Shown in pieces: positions 54,505 to 64,000 of a stretch of DNA of 64,000 nucleotides. The DNA comes from Ferranicluibacter rubi (GTDB taxonomy: Bacteria > Pseudomonadota > Alphaproteobacteria > Rhizobiales > Rhizobiaceae), in NCBI RefSeq assembly GCF_011603255.1, contig NZ_JAANCM010000014.1:60176-124175 (forward strand), in the 5' to 3' direction. How positions within the stretch are numbered: position 1 is the stretch's first letter; each line of letters opens with the position of its first letter. A program made the translations under genes and the position numbers. The notes under the pieces are model-generated. The model made no database searches and was not told the DNA's origin. It was given only the letters and a program-made list of their open reading frames with translations.

Positions 54505-57500
54505 ATGTCGCGTTTCTTCATCGACAGGCCGATCTTCGCCTGGGTCATCTCCATCTGCATCATGCTGGCGGGGCTTCTTGCCATCACCACGCTGTCGATC
54601 TCGCAATATCCGCAGATCGCGCCGACGACGGTTCGCATCAGCGCGAGCTATCCCGGTGCGGACGCGCAGACGGTCGAGAACTCGGTGACCAAGGTCATCG
54701 AACAGGGCATGACCGGCATCGACAATCTCGACTACATGACCTCAACCTCGCAGGCGACGGGTGCCGCGTCGATCTCGCTCACCTTCACCAACAATGCCGA
54801 TCCAGACGTCGCGCAGATGCAGGTGCAGAACAAGCTGCAGCTGGTGGAATCCAACCTGCCGCAGTCGGTGCAGTCCAGCGGCATCACGGTGGCGAAGTCC
54901 GCATCCAGCTTCCTGATGGTCGTCGCCTTCGTGTCGACCGACAACAGGCTCTCCTCGCTCGACCTGTCCGACTATATCGACAGCACGCTGAACGACACGA
55001 TCAAGCGCGTGGCCGGCGTCGGCGATACCCGCATCTTCGGCTCCGGCTATGCCATGCGCATCTGGCTCGATCCGGAGAAGCTGGTGAAATACAGCCTGAT
55101 GGCGAGCGATGTCGCGAGTGCCATCGAGGCGCAGAACACGCAGGTGTCCGCCGGCCAGCTTGGTGGCCTGCCGCAGCGCAAGGGCCAGCAGCTGAACGCA
55201 ACGGTGACGGCGAAGAGCCGGCTGCAGACGCCCGAGCAGTTCGAAAACATCATCATCAAGAGCCAGCCGGACGGATCGCTGGTGCGGTTGAACGATATCG
55301 CCCGCGTGGAGCTTGGCGCCGAGAGCTACGATACGTCGGGTCTCTACAACGGCAAGAACGCCGCCGGTCTCGGCATCAACCTCGCCTCCAACGCCAATGC
55401 GCTGGATACGGCCGAGGCGGTCGTCGAGGCGATCGACGGGCTCAAGGAAACGCTGCCGGCGAATGTCGAGGTCGTCTATCCCTATGACACCACGCCCTTC
55501 GTCAAGCTCTCCATCGAGGACGTGGTGAAGACGCTGATCGAGGCGATCGTGCTCGTCTTCGTGGTCATGCTGGTCTTCCTGCAAAACCTGCGCGCCACGA
55601 TCATTCCGACGCTTGCTGTGCCCGTGGTGTTACTCGGCACGTTCGGGGTTCTTTCGCTGTTCGGCTACTCCATCAACACGCTGACCATGTTCGCCATGGT
55701 GCTCGCCATCGGCCTTCTGGTCGACGACGCGATCGTGGTGGTGGAGAACGTCGAGCGCGTGATGGAGGAGGAGGGGCTCGACCCGCGCGAGGCGACCATC
55801 AAGTCGATGCAGGAGATCACCGGCGCGCTGGTCGGCATCGCCACCGTACTCTCAGCCGTGTTCATTCCCATGGCGTTCTTCTCCGGTTCGGTTGGCATCA
55901 TCTACCGGCAGTTCTCCATCACCATCGTCTCCGCCATGATCCTCTCGGTTATCGTGGCGCTGATCCTGACGCCGGCACTTTGCGCGACGATTCTGAAGAA
56001 GCCGAAGCACGGGGCGAAGCAGAAGGGCCTTTCCGGTTATTTCAACCGCGGTTTCGACCGCACGACCCACGGATACCAGCGCAGCGTGTCGGGAATGATC
56101 CGGCGGCCGTTCTTTTTCCTCGTCGGCTTCGCGCTCATCGTCGCGGCCGTCGGATATCTCTTCAACCGCCTGCCGAGCTCGTTTCTCCCCGAAGAGGACC
56201 AGGGCATTCTGATCACCAGCGTGCAGATGCCGCCGGGGGCGACGCAGGATCGCACGGTGAAGATGCTGAAGCAGGTGACCGACTACTATCTGACGAACGA
56301 GAAGGACAATGTCGCCGGCGTCTTCGGCGCCGTCGGCTTCGGCTTCGGCGGTGCCGGGCAGAATGTGGGCCTCGCCTTCGTCAAGCTCAAGCCGTTCGAG
56401 GAACGAACCACGGCGGAAGCCGGTGCCAGCGCCATTGCGGGACGGGCGATGAAGACGTTCTCAAAATACAAGGACGGCAATGCCTTCGCGCTCGCGCCGC
56501 CCGCCATTCAGGGCTTCGGCAATTCCAGCGGCTTCGATTTCTACCTGCAGGATGTGAACGGCGAGGGGCACGAGGCGCTGATCGCCACGCGCAACAAGCT
56601 GCTCGGCGAGGCCGGCAAGAACCCGCTTCTGACGGGCACACGGCCGAACGGTCAGGAAGACCAGACGCAATATTCCGTCAATATCGACCAGGAGAAGGCG
56701 AGCGCGCTCAACCTCAGCCTTGCCGACATCGACACCACCATCTCCACCGCCTGGGGTGGGCGCTACATCAACGACTTCATCGACCGCGGTCGCATCAAGC
56801 CCGTCTACGTGCAGGGCGACCAGGACTTCCGCATGCAGCCGGAGGATTTCGACCGCTGGTATGTGCGCAATTCCGACGATGCCATGGTGCCGTTTTCGGC
56901 CTTTGCCAGCGGCGACTGGTCGTTTGGCTCGCCGCGTCTGGAGCGCTACAACGGCGCGTCTGCCGTGGAAATCCAAGGGGCTGCGGCCAGCGGCGTCAGC
57001 TCCGGCGTGGCGATGGACGAGATCGACAAGATCATGGGCAGTGTCGGTGCCGGCTACAATCACGAGTGGACGGGCCTTTCGGCGCAGGAGCGTCTCTCCG
57101 GCAGTCAGGCGACGCAGCTTTATCTGATCTCCGCGCTCGTCGTGTTCCTGGCGCTGGCCGCGCTCTACGAAAGCTGGTCGATCCCGTTCTCGGTCATGCT
57201 GGCGGTGCCGATCGGCATCTTTGGTGCGCTTCTGGCCGCGACCGTCATGGGGGAGTCCAACGACGTCTACTTCAAGGTCGGTCTGCTCACCACGATCGGG
57301 CTAGCGGCGAAGAACGCGATCCTGATCGTGGAATTTGCGATCGAGCAGCAGAACAGCGGCAAGGATCTGATCTCCGCCACTGTGGAGGCAGCACGCCAGC
57401 GCCTGCGGCCGATCCTCATGACCTCGCTCGCCTTCATCCTCGGGGTAACGCCGCTCGCGACCGCCAGTGGTGCCGGCTCCGGCGCGCAGAACTCGATCGG

Positions 57501-57645
57501 TATCGGCGTCATGGGCGGCATGATCGCGGCGACCTTCATCGGGATCTTCTTCATCCCGCTGCTGTTCGTCACCGTCCGCCGCATCTTCAAAGGCCGTCAG
57601 CCGAAGCCGCGCGAGGAAACGGGTGTTCCCGAAGCGGCGCAGTAG
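54505..57645 (+). CDS. RND multidrug efflux pump, HAE-1 (AcrB/MexB) family
   Basis: A 1046-residue inner-membrane proton-driven pump. The proton-relay Asp pair is in [18 protein letters not shown] and the essential Lys in [15 protein letters not shown]-terminal [17 protein letters not shown] and two large periplasmic loops are as in AcrB, giving 12 helices. With the adaptor it should export hydrophobic compounds using a TolC encoded elsewhere. No regulator gene flanks the pair, so control is probably by an unlinked repressor or global regulator. Substrate spectrum cannot be predicted. Confidence 0.97.
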   Translation: MSRFFIDRPIFAWVISICIMLAGLLAITTLSISQYPQIAPTTVRISASYPGADAQTVENSVTKVIEQGMTGIDNLDYMTSTSQATGAASISLTFTNNADPDVAQMQVQNKLQLVESNLPQSVQSSGITVAKSASSFLMVVAFVSTDNRLSSLDLSDYIDSTLNDTIKRVAGVGDTRIFGSGYAMRIWLDPEKLVKYSLMASDVASAIEAQNTQVSAGQLGGLPQRKGQQLNATVTAKSRLQTPEQFENIIIKSQPDGSLVRLNDIARVELGAESYDTSGLYNGKNAAGLGINLASNANALDTAEAVVEAIDGLKETLPANVEVVYPYDTTPFVKLSIEDVVKTLIEAIVLVFVVMLVFLQNLRATIIPTLAVPVVLLGTFGVLSLFGYSINTLTMFAMVLAIGLLVDDAIVVVENVERVMEEEGLDPREATIKSMQEITGALVGIATVLSAVFIPMAFFSGSVGIIYRQFSITIVSAMILSVIVALILTPALCATILKKPKHGAKQKGLSGYFNRGFDRTTHGYQRSVSGMIRRPFFFLVGFALIVAAVGYLFNRLPSSFLPEEDQGILITSVQMPPGATQDRTVKMLKQVTDYYLTNEKDNVAGVFGAVGFGFGGAGQNVGLAFVKLKPFEERTTAEAGASAIAGRAMKTFSKYKDGNAFALAPPAIQGFGNSSGFDFYLQDVNGEGHEALIATRNKLLGEAGKNPLLTGTRPNGQEDQTQYSVNIDQEKASALNLSLADIDTTISTAWGGRYINDFIDRGRIKPVYVQGDQDFRMQPEDFDRWYVRNSDDAMVPFSAFASGDWSFGSPRLERYNGASAVEIQGAAASGVSSGVAMDEIDKIMGSVGAGYNHEWTGLSAQERLSGSQATQLYLISALVVFLALAALYESWSIPFSVMLAVPIGIFGALLAATVMGESNDVYFKVGLLTTIGLAAKNAILIVEFAIEQQNSGKDLISATVEAARQRLRPILMTSLAFILGVTPLATASGAGSGAQNSIGIGVMGGMIAATFIGIFFIPLLFVTVRRIFKGRQPKPREETGVPEAAQ

Positions 57646-57663
57646 GAGCGAACGTCTTTCCGG

Positions 57664-58383
57664 TCAGTGACCCGCCTTGCCGGCCCGCCGCAGAGCGTCG
57701 AGCGCGATAACAAGGAGTAAGAGGCTTGCCGCCAGAAGCAGCACGCCGCCGACCGACTGATAGACCAGCACGCCGGCAACGCCACCGCTGCAGAAGGCGG
57801 CGATGGTGTAAAGATGGAGGCGAAGCTTCGCGCGGTTGCTGATCGCCTCGCCCGACACGTCGCGGCCCCGCAGGATGTCGATGGCCACGGCGATCTCGAT
57901 GCCGATATCGGTCGCCATGCCGGAGACATGGGTGGTGCGGACACGGGCATCGGAGATGCGCGTCACCGTCGCGTTTTGCAGCCCCATGAGAAAAGCGAGG
58001 CCGAGGATCAGGATCTCGACGCGCCACGGCGCGGTGATGAAGAGGTCCGCGAGTCCGAGCGGGGCGAGCAGCAGTGCCTCCAGCAGGATGCACCAGGCAT
58101 AGATGCCGCCGATGCCCCGCCTGCGGCCGGCATTGATGATCAGCGACGAGACCGTGGAGCCCAGAATGAAGACGAGCACGATCGACAGATAGAACAGGCT
58201 GGCCCGCCCCTGGAGCGTCGCGACGTGATCGGACAGGGCCGAGACGTTGCCGGTCATGTTGGCGGCAAAGAAGCCGATGGCATAGAAGGCCGCCGCGTTG
58301 AGAGCGCCGGCGATGCCGGCCAGCCAGCAGGCGAGAAAGACGTCGATACGTTCGTTGCGGGCCGCGCCCTGATGAATCAGCAT
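57664..58383 (-). CDS. DUF1275 (YoaK-family) membrane protein
   Basis: A 239-residue inner-membrane protein with about six hydrophobic helices. It has the DUF1275 patterns ACWLAGIAGALNAAAFYAIG, FFAANMTGNVSALS and FLMGLQNATVTRIS. The family function is unknown. ATG 58383 is the first with family alignment; the purine-rich GGGGGAGG lies rather far upstream. It is convergent with the RND gene (18 bases) and divergent from the peptide transporter operon. Confidence 0.85.
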   Translation of the reverse strand: MLIHQGAARNERIDVFLACWLAGIAGALNAAAFYAIGFFAANMTGNVSALSDHVATLQGRASLFYLSIVLVFILGSTVSSLIINAGRRRGIGGIYAWCILLEALLLAPLGLADLFITAPWRVEILILGLAFLMGLQNATVTRISDARVRTTHVSGMATDIGIEIAVAIDILRGRDVSGEAISNRAKLRLHLYTIAAFCSGGVAGVLVYQSVGGVLLLAASLLLLVIALDALRRAGKAGH

Positions 58384-58543
58384 GCGGAAGCTTATGCCTC
58401 CCCCGCCTTGTGCGAAAGCGGCAAGGCCGCAGAGCGGCTGCAACCTCCAGCGTGCGGTGCGGCATTTTCCCGTTGTGCGGGGCCGTTCAAGCTGACACAC
58501 TCCCGACATGATGGCCTGGGCAAGGCTTCGGCAGGGGACGAAT

Positions 58544-60067
58544 ATGATGCGTTTCGACATGAGCACAGCCCGACGGATCCGCGCGATCCTCAGCGGCGCA
58601 GCCCTTTCCACGGCGCTGCTCTTCTCATCCCACGGCGCATTTGCCGCCAAGACATCGCTGGTGCTCGGGATGACGATCGAGCCGCAGGGGCTGGACCCGA
58701 CCGTGGCCGCACCCGTCGCCATCGGGCAGGTCACCTGGCAGAATGTGTTCGAGGGTCTGGTCGCGATCGACCGGGAGGGCAAGGTCGTGCCGCAGCTTGC
58801 CCGCAGCTGGGAGATCTCGCCGGACGGGCTGACCTACACGTTCAAGCTGCAGGAGGGCGTGACCTTTCATGATGGCGAGGCGTTCGACAGCGGGGTCGCG
58901 AAATTCTCGCTTGATCGCGCCCGCGGGCCGGATTCGACCAACGGCCAGAAGCGCTTCTTCGCCGCGATCGACACGATCGAGACGCCGGACAAGACGACGC
59001 TGGTGCTGACGCTGAAGAAGCCGCAGGGAAGCCTTCTCTACTGGCTTGGCTGGCCGGCCTCGGTCATGGTCGGCACGAAGAGTGCGGCGGACGACAAGAC
59101 CAAGCCCGTGGGAACCGGGCCCTTCACCTTCGTCAGCTGGACGAAGGGCGACCGGGTGGAGCTTGCCGCCAACCCGAACTACTGGAACAGGCAGGTCAAG
59201 GTTCGGCTGGAGACCGTGACCTTCCGCTTCATCCCCGACGCGCAGGCGCAGGCGGCGGCGATCACCACCGGCGGCGTCGATGCCTTTCCCGAGTTTGCCG
59301 CGCCCGAGCTGATCGAGAGCTTCAAGGACAAGCCCGACCTCGTGACCGTCATCGGCAGTACCGAGCTGAAGGTCGTTGCCGGCATGAACAATGCGCGTAA
59401 GCCCTTCGACGACAAGCGCGTGCGGCAGGCGCTGATGATGGCGATCGACCGGCAGACCGTGATCGACGGCGCCTGGTCCGGCCTCGGCACGGCCATCGGC
59501 AGCCACTACACGCCGAACGATCGCGGCTATATCGACCTCACGGCCAAGCATCCCTATGACGTGGCGAAAGCCAAGGCGCTGCTGGCGGAGGCTGGCTATC
59601 CCGACGGCTTCGCCTTCACGATCAAGACGCCGCAGATGGCCTATGCGCCGCGCAGCGCCGAGGTGATGCAGGCGATGCTGACCGAGATCGGTGTGACGAT
59701 GACCATCGAGCCGACCGAATTTCCGGCCAAATGGGTGCAGGACGTCTTCAAGGGCGGGGACTACGACATGACCATCGTCGCCCATGCCGAGCCGATGGAC
59801 ATCGATATCTTCGCCCGCGACCCCTACTACTTCAACTACAAGAACCCGGCCTTCTCTGAGATCATCGACAAGGTCGAGGCGACGGCCGATCCGGCCGAGC
59901 AGGATGCCCTCTATCAGAAGGCCCAAAAAATCCTCGCCGAGGACGTGCCGGCCCTGTTCCTGTTCGTCATGCCGAAGCTCGGCGTCTGGAACGCCAAGCT
60001 CAAGGGTCTCTGGGAAAACGAACCGATCCCGTCCAACGTGCTGAGCGAGGTCTATTGGGAGGAATGA
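58544..60067 (+). CDS. Peptide/nickel-type ABC transporter substrate-binding protein
   Basis: A 507-residue periplasmic binding protein of family 5 (OppA/DppA/GsiB-like). A signal peptide ends near SSHGAFAA, and the mature chain has LVLGMTIEPQGLDP, VFEGLVAIDREGKVVPQLA and the GTGPFTFVSW and YDMTIVAH segments. Starts 58544 and 58547 are adjacent; AGGGGAC precedes them. Downstream are two permeases and two ATPases, a complete Opp/Dpp-like importer. The substrate may be a dipeptide, glutathione or another small ligand. Confidence 0.93.
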   Translation: MMRFDMSTARRIRAILSGAALSTALLFSSHGAFAAKTSLVLGMTIEPQGLDPTVAAPVAIGQVTWQNVFEGLVAIDREGKVVPQLARSWEISPDGLTYTFKLQEGVTFHDGEAFDSGVAKFSLDRARGPDSTNGQKRFFAAIDTIETPDKTTLVLTLKKPQGSLLYWLGWPASVMVGTKSAADDKTKPVGTGPFTFVSWTKGDRVELAANPNYWNRQVKVRLETVTFRFIPDAQAQAAAITTGGVDAFPEFAAPELIESFKDKPDLVTVIGSTELKVVAGMNNARKPFDDKRVRQALMMAIDRQTVIDGAWSGLGTAIGSHYTPNDRGYIDLTAKHPYDVAKAKALLAEAGYPDGFAFTIKTPQMAYAPRSAEVMQAMLTEIGVTMTIEPTEFPAKWVQDVFKGGDYDMTIVAHAEPMDIDIFARDPYYFNYKNPAFSEIIDKVEATADPAEQDALYQKAQKILAEDVPALFLFVMPKLGVWNAKLKGLWENEPIPSNVLSEVYWEE

Positions 60068-60395
60068 GCGGGAGCGTGGTGAGGGGATGCCGTCGCCCCA
60101 GATCCCTTCTCCCCGTTTTGACGGGGAGAAGGTCGCGGCAGCGGGATGAGGGGCTGGCTAAACGCATGCTCCCGGCTTTGTGGCAGCCCCTCACCCTAAC
60201 CCTCTCCCCGCTTGCGGGGAGAGGGGACGTGGCAGGCTCGTCGTTTGCGCGTGTGGCAGAGCTTAAACCCAGGTCCCTTCTCCCCATCTCGATGGGGAGA
60301 AGGTGGCGGCAGCCGGATGAGGGGCCGGCCACAGGCGCAACGGCCCGGATCGAGCCAACAGCATCATCACACCTTGTTCCGCGTCGGGCCACCTC
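60068..60395 (+). repeat. 328-base intergenic cluster of rhizobial palindromes
   Basis: The gap between the binding-protein and first permease genes contains no ORF but three strong palindromes: CCTTCTCCCCGT/ACGGGGAGAAGG (60105-60132, loop TTTG), CCCTCTCCCCGC/GCGGGGAGAGGG (60200-60225, loop TT) and CCTTCTCCCCATC/GATGGGGAGAAGG (60276-60303, loop TC). The first and third are each followed by a shared tail (gcggcagc, ggatgagggg). They look like copies of mobile intergenic repeats frequent in rhizobia. They could act as mRNA-stabilising hairpins that give more binding protein than permease. Confidence 0.85.
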
Positions 60396-61343
60396 ATGAC
60401 CGGCCTGCTTCTGCGGCGCTTCGCCAGCCTCTTCCTGACGCTCCTCGCCGTCTCCGCGCTGATCTTTGTCGTCATGGACGTGCTGCCGGGCGATCCCGCC
60501 GCGATCATGCTGGGCACGTCGGCGACGCCGGAGACGTTGGAGGCGCTGCGGCGGGAGCTGGGGCTCGATCAGCCGCTGGTGCTGCGCTATCTGTCGTGGC
60601 TCGGCGGTGTCGCGACCGGCGATCTCGGCATGTCCTATACCTATGGCGTGCCCGTGGCCGGGCTGATCGCCGAGCGTCTGGCGGTGACGCTGCCGCTCGC
60701 TTTTATCGCCATCCTTCTTTCGGTCGCCATCGCCATTCCGCTCGGCGTCGCCTCGGCCGCCCGGCGCAATGGCGCGGTGGATTATGTGGCGGGGCTGTTG
60801 TCGCAGATGTTCATCGCCGTGCCCGGCTTCTGGGTGGGGCTGCTGCTGGTGATGGTGTTTTCCGTGTCGCTCGGCTGGGTGCCCTCCGGCGGCTTTCCCG
60901 GCTGGCGGGCCGGGCTGATGCCGGCGCTGGGCGCGCTGGTGCTGCCGGCCATCGCGCTCGCTCTGCCGCAGGCCGGCGTTCTCACGCGGGTCACGCGCTC
61001 GGCGGTCATCGAGGTGATGAACGAGGATTTCGTGCGCACCGCGCGTGCCAAGGGCCTGCCACGCCGCACGGCGCTGTGGCGGCATGCGGTGCCGAATGCG
61101 CTGGTGCCGGTCGTCACCATTCTCGGGCTGCAGTTCACCTTTCTGATCGCCGGTGCGGTGCTGGTGGAAAACGTGTTCAACCTGCCGGGGCTCGGGCGTC
61201 TTGCCTTGCAGGCCCTGTCCCAGCGCGACATCATCGTCATGCAGGATGTCGTCCTGTTCTTCGCCGCGCTGGTCATCGTCATGAATTTCCTGGTCGATCT
61301 CTCCTATCTCGCGCTCGACCCGCGCCTGCGGAAGCGCGTATGA
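60396..61343 (+). CDS. Peptide-type ABC transporter permease (DppB-like)
   Basis: A 315-residue inner-membrane permease of the DppB/OppB class with six helices. The N-terminus has VSALIFVVMDVLPGDPA, the loop AALRRELGLDQPLVLRYLSWL-like segment is present, and the EAA loop reads NEDFVRTARAKGLPRRT. It overlaps the next permease by 4 bases (ATGA), so the proteins are coupled. It follows the repeat-rich gap after the binding protein. Confidence 0.96.
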   Translation: MTGLLLRRFASLFLTLLAVSALIFVVMDVLPGDPAAIMLGTSATPETLEALRRELGLDQPLVLRYLSWLGGVATGDLGMSYTYGVPVAGLIAERLAVTLPLAFIAILLSVAIAIPLGVASAARRNGAVDYVAGLLSQMFIAVPGFWVGLLLVMVFSVSLGWVPSGGFPGWRAGLMPALGALVLPAIALALPQAGVLTRVTRSAVIEVMNEDFVRTARAKGLPRRTALWRHAVPNALVPVVTILGLQFTFLIAGAVLVENVFNLPGLGRLALQALSQRDIIVMQDVVLFFAALVIVMNFLVDLSYLALDPRLRKRV

Positions 61344-62215
61344 GCGTGTTGGCGCCCTCCGATACACGCCAAGCTGCACCGTCCGCGGGCCGGCTGGGGC
61401 GCGCGGTGTCACGTGGCAATCTCCTGATCGGCAGCCTGCTGATCGGGCTCATCGGCGCGGTCGCCCTGCTGTCGCTCGTCTGGACGCCGTTGCCGCCGGG
61501 CAAGCTGCAGATCGTGCAGAAGCTCAAGCCCCCGCTCATGCAAGGCTTGCTCGGCACCGACCATCTTGGCCGCGACGTCGCCTCCATGCTAATGGTCGGC
61601 GCGTGGAATTCCCTGTCGATCGCGGTGCTGGCGGTGGCAATGGGGGCATTCGCCGGGACGCTCGTCGGCGTTACCGTCGCGGCGCGGCGCGGCTGGTTCG
61701 AGGCGATCATGATGCGGGCGAACGACGTGATCTTCGCGCTGCCGCCTATTCTCTCGGCGATGATGCTCGGCGCGTTGCTCGGCACCGGCCGGCGGACCGC
61801 CATCATCGCGATCGCAGTGTTCATGGTGCCGGTCTTCGCCCGGGTGACGGCCAGTGCCGCTTTGCAGGTCTGGTCGCGGGACTATGTGCTGGCCGCGCGC
61901 GGCGCGGGCAAGGGCGGTATCCGGATCACGGTCGATCATGTCCTGCCCAATATTGCCAACCAGATCATCGTGCAGGTGACGATCCAGCTCGGCCTTGCCA
62001 TCCTCACAGAGGCGGGCCTCAGCTTCCTCGGTCTCGGCATGGCGCCGCCGGCGCCGACATGGGGCCGGATGCTCGCCGATGCCCAGACCTATCTCGGCCG
62101 GGCACCGTGGCTCGCCATCCTGCCCGGCCTTGCCATCGCGCTGACGGTGCTCGGCTTCAACATGCTCGGCGATGGCCTGCGTGACCTGCTCGACCCGCGC
62201 GAGAAGGGCCGCTGA
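61340..62215 (+). CDS. Peptide-type ABC transporter permease (DppC-like)
   Basis: A 291-residue permease of the DppC/OppC class with an N-terminal cytoplasmic segment, about six helices and the EAA loop SRDYVLAARGAGKGGIRIT. LLGTDHLGRDVAS is the class signature. ATG 61340 overlaps the previous stop (ATGA), and its own stop overlaps the next start by one base (TGATG), giving tight coupling through the operon. Confidence 0.96.
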   Translation: MSVLAPSDTRQAAPSAGRLGRAVSRGNLLIGSLLIGLIGAVALLSLVWTPLPPGKLQIVQKLKPPLMQGLLGTDHLGRDVASMLMVGAWNSLSIAVLAVAMGAFAGTLVGVTVAARRGWFEAIMMRANDVIFALPPILSAMMLGALLGTGRRTAIIAIAVFMVPVFARVTASAALQVWSRDYVLAARGAGKGGIRITVDHVLPNIANQIIVQVTIQLGLAILTEAGLSFLGLGMAPPAPTWGRMLADAQTYLGRAPWLAILPGLAIALTVLGFNMLGDGLRDLLDPREKGR

Positions 62216-63195
62216 TGACACCGCCGCTGCTTCGGATCGAAGATCTCGCCATCTCCATCGACTCGGCCCATGGCGGGCGGCAGCCGATCCTGACCGATAT
62301 CGATGTCACCCTTCACGCCGGGGAGACGCTCGGCATCGTCGGTGAAAGCGGTTCCGGCAAGTCACTCTTGTCGCTCGCCGTCATGGGTCTGCTGCCCCCG
62401 GTCGCGCATGCGACAGGCCGCATCCTGCTGGAGGGTCGCGATCTTCTCGCGATGGACGAGGACACACTCTGCACCGTCCGCGGCCGCAGCATCGGCATGA
62501 TCTTTCAGGAGCCGCTGACGGCGCTCAATCCCGCGATGACGGTCGGCGATCAGATCGCCGAGGGGCTGGTGGTCCAGGAGGGTCTTTCCTGGCGGGCGGC
62601 GCGACGCGAGGCGGTCACGCTTCTCGACCGCGTGCGGATGCCGGATGCCGCGCGACTGTCGCGAGCGTATCCCCACGCGCTTTCCGGCGGCCAGCGGCAG
62701 CGGGTCGGCATCGCCATCGCGCTCGCCATGAAGCCCGCCTTGATGATCGCGGACGAGCCGACGACGGCGCTCGACGTGACGGTGCAGGCCGAGGTGCTCG
62801 ACATCCTCGACGATCTCACCCGCGATGCCGGCATGGCGCTGATCCTCGTCAGCCACGACCTCGGCGTCATCGCCCGCATGTGCGCCCGCACCCTTGTCCT
62901 CTATGCCGGCCGGCGCATGGAGGAGGGGGCGACGCGCGAGGTGCTGACCGCGCCGCTCAACCCTTACACGCGCGGCCTGTTGCGGGCCGTTCCCCGGCGA
63001 CAGGCGCAGGGCGGGCGCCTTTTGACCATTCCCGGCACGGTGCCGTCCTTTGCAGCGCTTCCGCCCGGCTGCTGTTTTTCCGACCGCTGTCCCGACGTCA
63101 TAGCCGCCTGCCATGCAGGCGAGCCGGCGTGGACACCTGCCGCATCCGGCCGCGGCGTCCGCTGCATCCGCGCACACGGGGAGGCCGCGTCATGA
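62215..63195 (+). CDS. Peptide-type ABC transporter ATPase (DppD-like)
   Basis: A 326-residue ATPase of the DppD/OppD class. Walker A GESGSGKS, signature LSGGQRQR, Walker B LMIADEPTTALD, H-loop VSHDLGV, and a C-terminal cysteine-containing tail (GCCFSDRCPD and CHAGEPAW) as in family members with a 4Fe-4S-like cluster. The stop overlaps the next start by 4 bases. Confidence 0.96.
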   Translation: MTPPLLRIEDLAISIDSAHGGRQPILTDIDVTLHAGETLGIVGESGSGKSLLSLAVMGLLPPVAHATGRILLEGRDLLAMDEDTLCTVRGRSIGMIFQEPLTALNPAMTVGDQIAEGLVVQEGLSWRAARREAVTLLDRVRMPDAARLSRAYPHALSGGQRQRVGIAIALAMKPALMIADEPTTALDVTVQAEVLDILDDLTRDAGMALILVSHDLGVIARMCARTLVLYAGRRMEEGATREVLTAPLNPYTRGLLRAVPRRQAQGGRLLTIPGTVPSFAALPPGCCFSDRCPDVIAACHAGEPAWTPAASGRGVRCIRAHGEAAS

Positions 63196-64000
63196 GCCGG
63201 GCGCCGCTTCTCGATATCCGCCGCCTGTCGCGCGAGTATGCCAGCGGCGGGCTCTTTGGCAGCAAGCACGTGACCCGGGCGCTGGACGATCTCAGCATGA
63301 GCGTTGCGCCGGGAACGATCCACGGGATCGTCGGCGAGTCCGGCTGCGGGAAATCGACGCTTGCCCGGCTGGTCATGGCGCTCGACCGTCCGACATCGGG
63401 GAGCGTTCATTTCGACGGCGAGGACCTGTTCCGCCTCTCGGCACGCGACCTCAAGCGCAAGCGGCGGGATTTCCAGATGGTGTTCCAGGACCCGTTCGGC
63501 TCGCTCGACCCGCGCCAGACGGTCGGACGCATCGTGGCCGAGCCGCTGCATGTGCTGGAGGGAAAACCGGGCAGGGCCGAGCGCCGCGACAGGGTGGCGG
63601 CGATGCTGGAGGCCGTGGGCCTCGCGCCCGACCATGCGGCACGCTACCCGCATGCCTTTTCCGGCGGGCAGCGCCAGCGCATCGCGATCGCCCGGGCGCT
63701 GATCACCGAGCCGAAGCTGGTCGTGGCCGACGAGGCGGTCTCGGCGCTCGACCTTTCGGTGCAGGCGCAGGTGCTGAACCTGTTGATGGACCTGCGCGAC
63801 CGGCGCGGGGTGACGTTCCTGTTCATCACCCACAATCTCGCGGTCGTCGATGCCGTGGCCGACCGGGTGGGTGTGATGTATCGCGGGCGGCTGGTGGAGA
63901 GCGGCCCGGCACAGGCCGTCTTCGCTCGTCCGCTGCATCCCTATACGAGGCTGCTTGCCGATGCCGAGCCGGATGTGACCCGCTTCGGCCGACCGGCCCG
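63192..64000 (+). CDS. Peptide-type ABC transporter ATPase (DppF-like), 3' end outside window
   Basis: At least 269 residues of a DppF/OppF-class ATPase, open to the window end. Walker A GESGCGKST, signature SGGQRQRIAIARAL, Walker B LVVADEAVSALD and H-loop ITHNL are present. The usual HPYTRLLLA-like C-terminal segment appears as LHPYTRLLADAE, so only a few residues are likely missing. It is the last gene seen of the importer operon. Confidence 0.95.
   Translation, partial: MSRAPLLDIRRLSREYASGGLFGSKHVTRALDDLSMSVAPGTIHGIVGESGCGKSTLARLVMALDRPTSGSVHFDGEDLFRLSARDLKRKRRDFQMVFQDPFGSLDPRQTVGRIVAEPLHVLEGKPGRAERRDRVAAMLEAVGLAPDHAARYPHAFSGGQRQRIAIARALITEPKLVVADEAVSALDLSVQAQVLNLLMDLRDRRGVTFLFITHNLAVVDAVADRVGVMYRGRLVESGPAQAVFARPLHPYTRLLADAEPDVTRFGRPA

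Noticed and set aside
55980..57710. 576-codon plus-strand frame over the RND pump
   Set aside because: Out-of-frame shadow of the pump gene, no recognisable domain.
60105..60303. CRISPR or integron origin of the palindromes
   Set aside because: Only three copies with different sequences, no equal spacers and no cas or integrase gene nearby.

Overview
The window looks like chromosomal DNA of an alphaproteobacterium of the Rhizobiaceae (Rhizobium/Agrobacterium/Ensifer/Shinella group). Supporting signs are the high GC content, the betI-betC-betB-betA choline genes lying beside cysH-cysD-cysN, a CysH of the APS-reductase type, a Rhizobium etli-type (class 3) L-asparaginase, a twin-arginine repeat protein of the TIGR03808 type, alphaproteobacterial double-PAS chemoreceptors, and palindromic intergenic repeats of the kind common in rhizobia. 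I see no tRNA, rRNA, prophage, insertion sequence or CRISPR array.

Layout. 1-2.3 kb: periplasmic copper proteins (YcnI-like DUF1775, CopC-CopD fusion). 2.5-6.6 kb: metQ-metN-metI methionine-type importer with an FMN-dependent monooxygenase. 6.6-10.7 kb: Na+/H+ antiporter, PHB-depolymerase-like esterase and M20 amidohydrolase. 10.8-14.1 kb: copper efflux set copZ and copA-cueR, each of the two promoters being a textbook CueR target (19-bp spacer with a centred dyad). 14.1-17.5 kb: cysH-cysD-cysN. 17.6-23.7 kb: betI-C-B-A for choline and choline-O-sulfate conversion to glycine betaine, interrupted between betB and betA by a RelE/XRE toxin-antitoxin pair on the opposite strand. 23.8-29.5 kb: asparaginase, DUF3750 protein, a possible small-ORF transcript, quinone oxidoreductase, half-size EamA protein, DeoR regulator with a divergent DUF4406-like protein, and a GST-like protein.

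29.6-38.3 kb: TIGR03808 parallel beta-helix protein, PAS-GAF-GGDEF-EAL protein, Tat-lipoprotein L,D-transpeptidase, histidine kinase with a single-domain response regulator, and the ohrR/ohr peroxide pair. 38.4-46.7 kb: two-domain VOC protein, a FliY-like cystine-type ABC importer, a soluble double-PAS chemoreceptor followed by a GAF-GGDEF cyclase, MaoC and SDR proteins. 46.9-53.1 kb: FAD protein, MOSC protein, second GGDEF-EAL protein, SMP-30 protein, SnoaL-like protein. 53.2-57.6 kb: RND efflux adaptor and pump. 57.7-64 kb: DUF1275 protein and a peptide-type ABC importer whose last ATPase runs off the window.

How the genes fit together. Sulfur is a recurring theme: choline sulfatase releases sulfate, CysDN/CysH activate and reduce it, and MetQNI plus FliY-type systems import organic sulfur. 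Copper detoxification uses sensor (CueR), chaperone (CopZ), exporter (CopA) and periplasmic handlers. Three diguanylate cyclase proteins plus one chemoreceptor make this a signalling-rich segment. Most content is ordinary core or accessory metabolism. The least expected items are the toxin-antitoxin pair inside the bet cluster, the small-ORF transcription unit near 25.8-26.0 kb, and three different families of intergenic palindromes.
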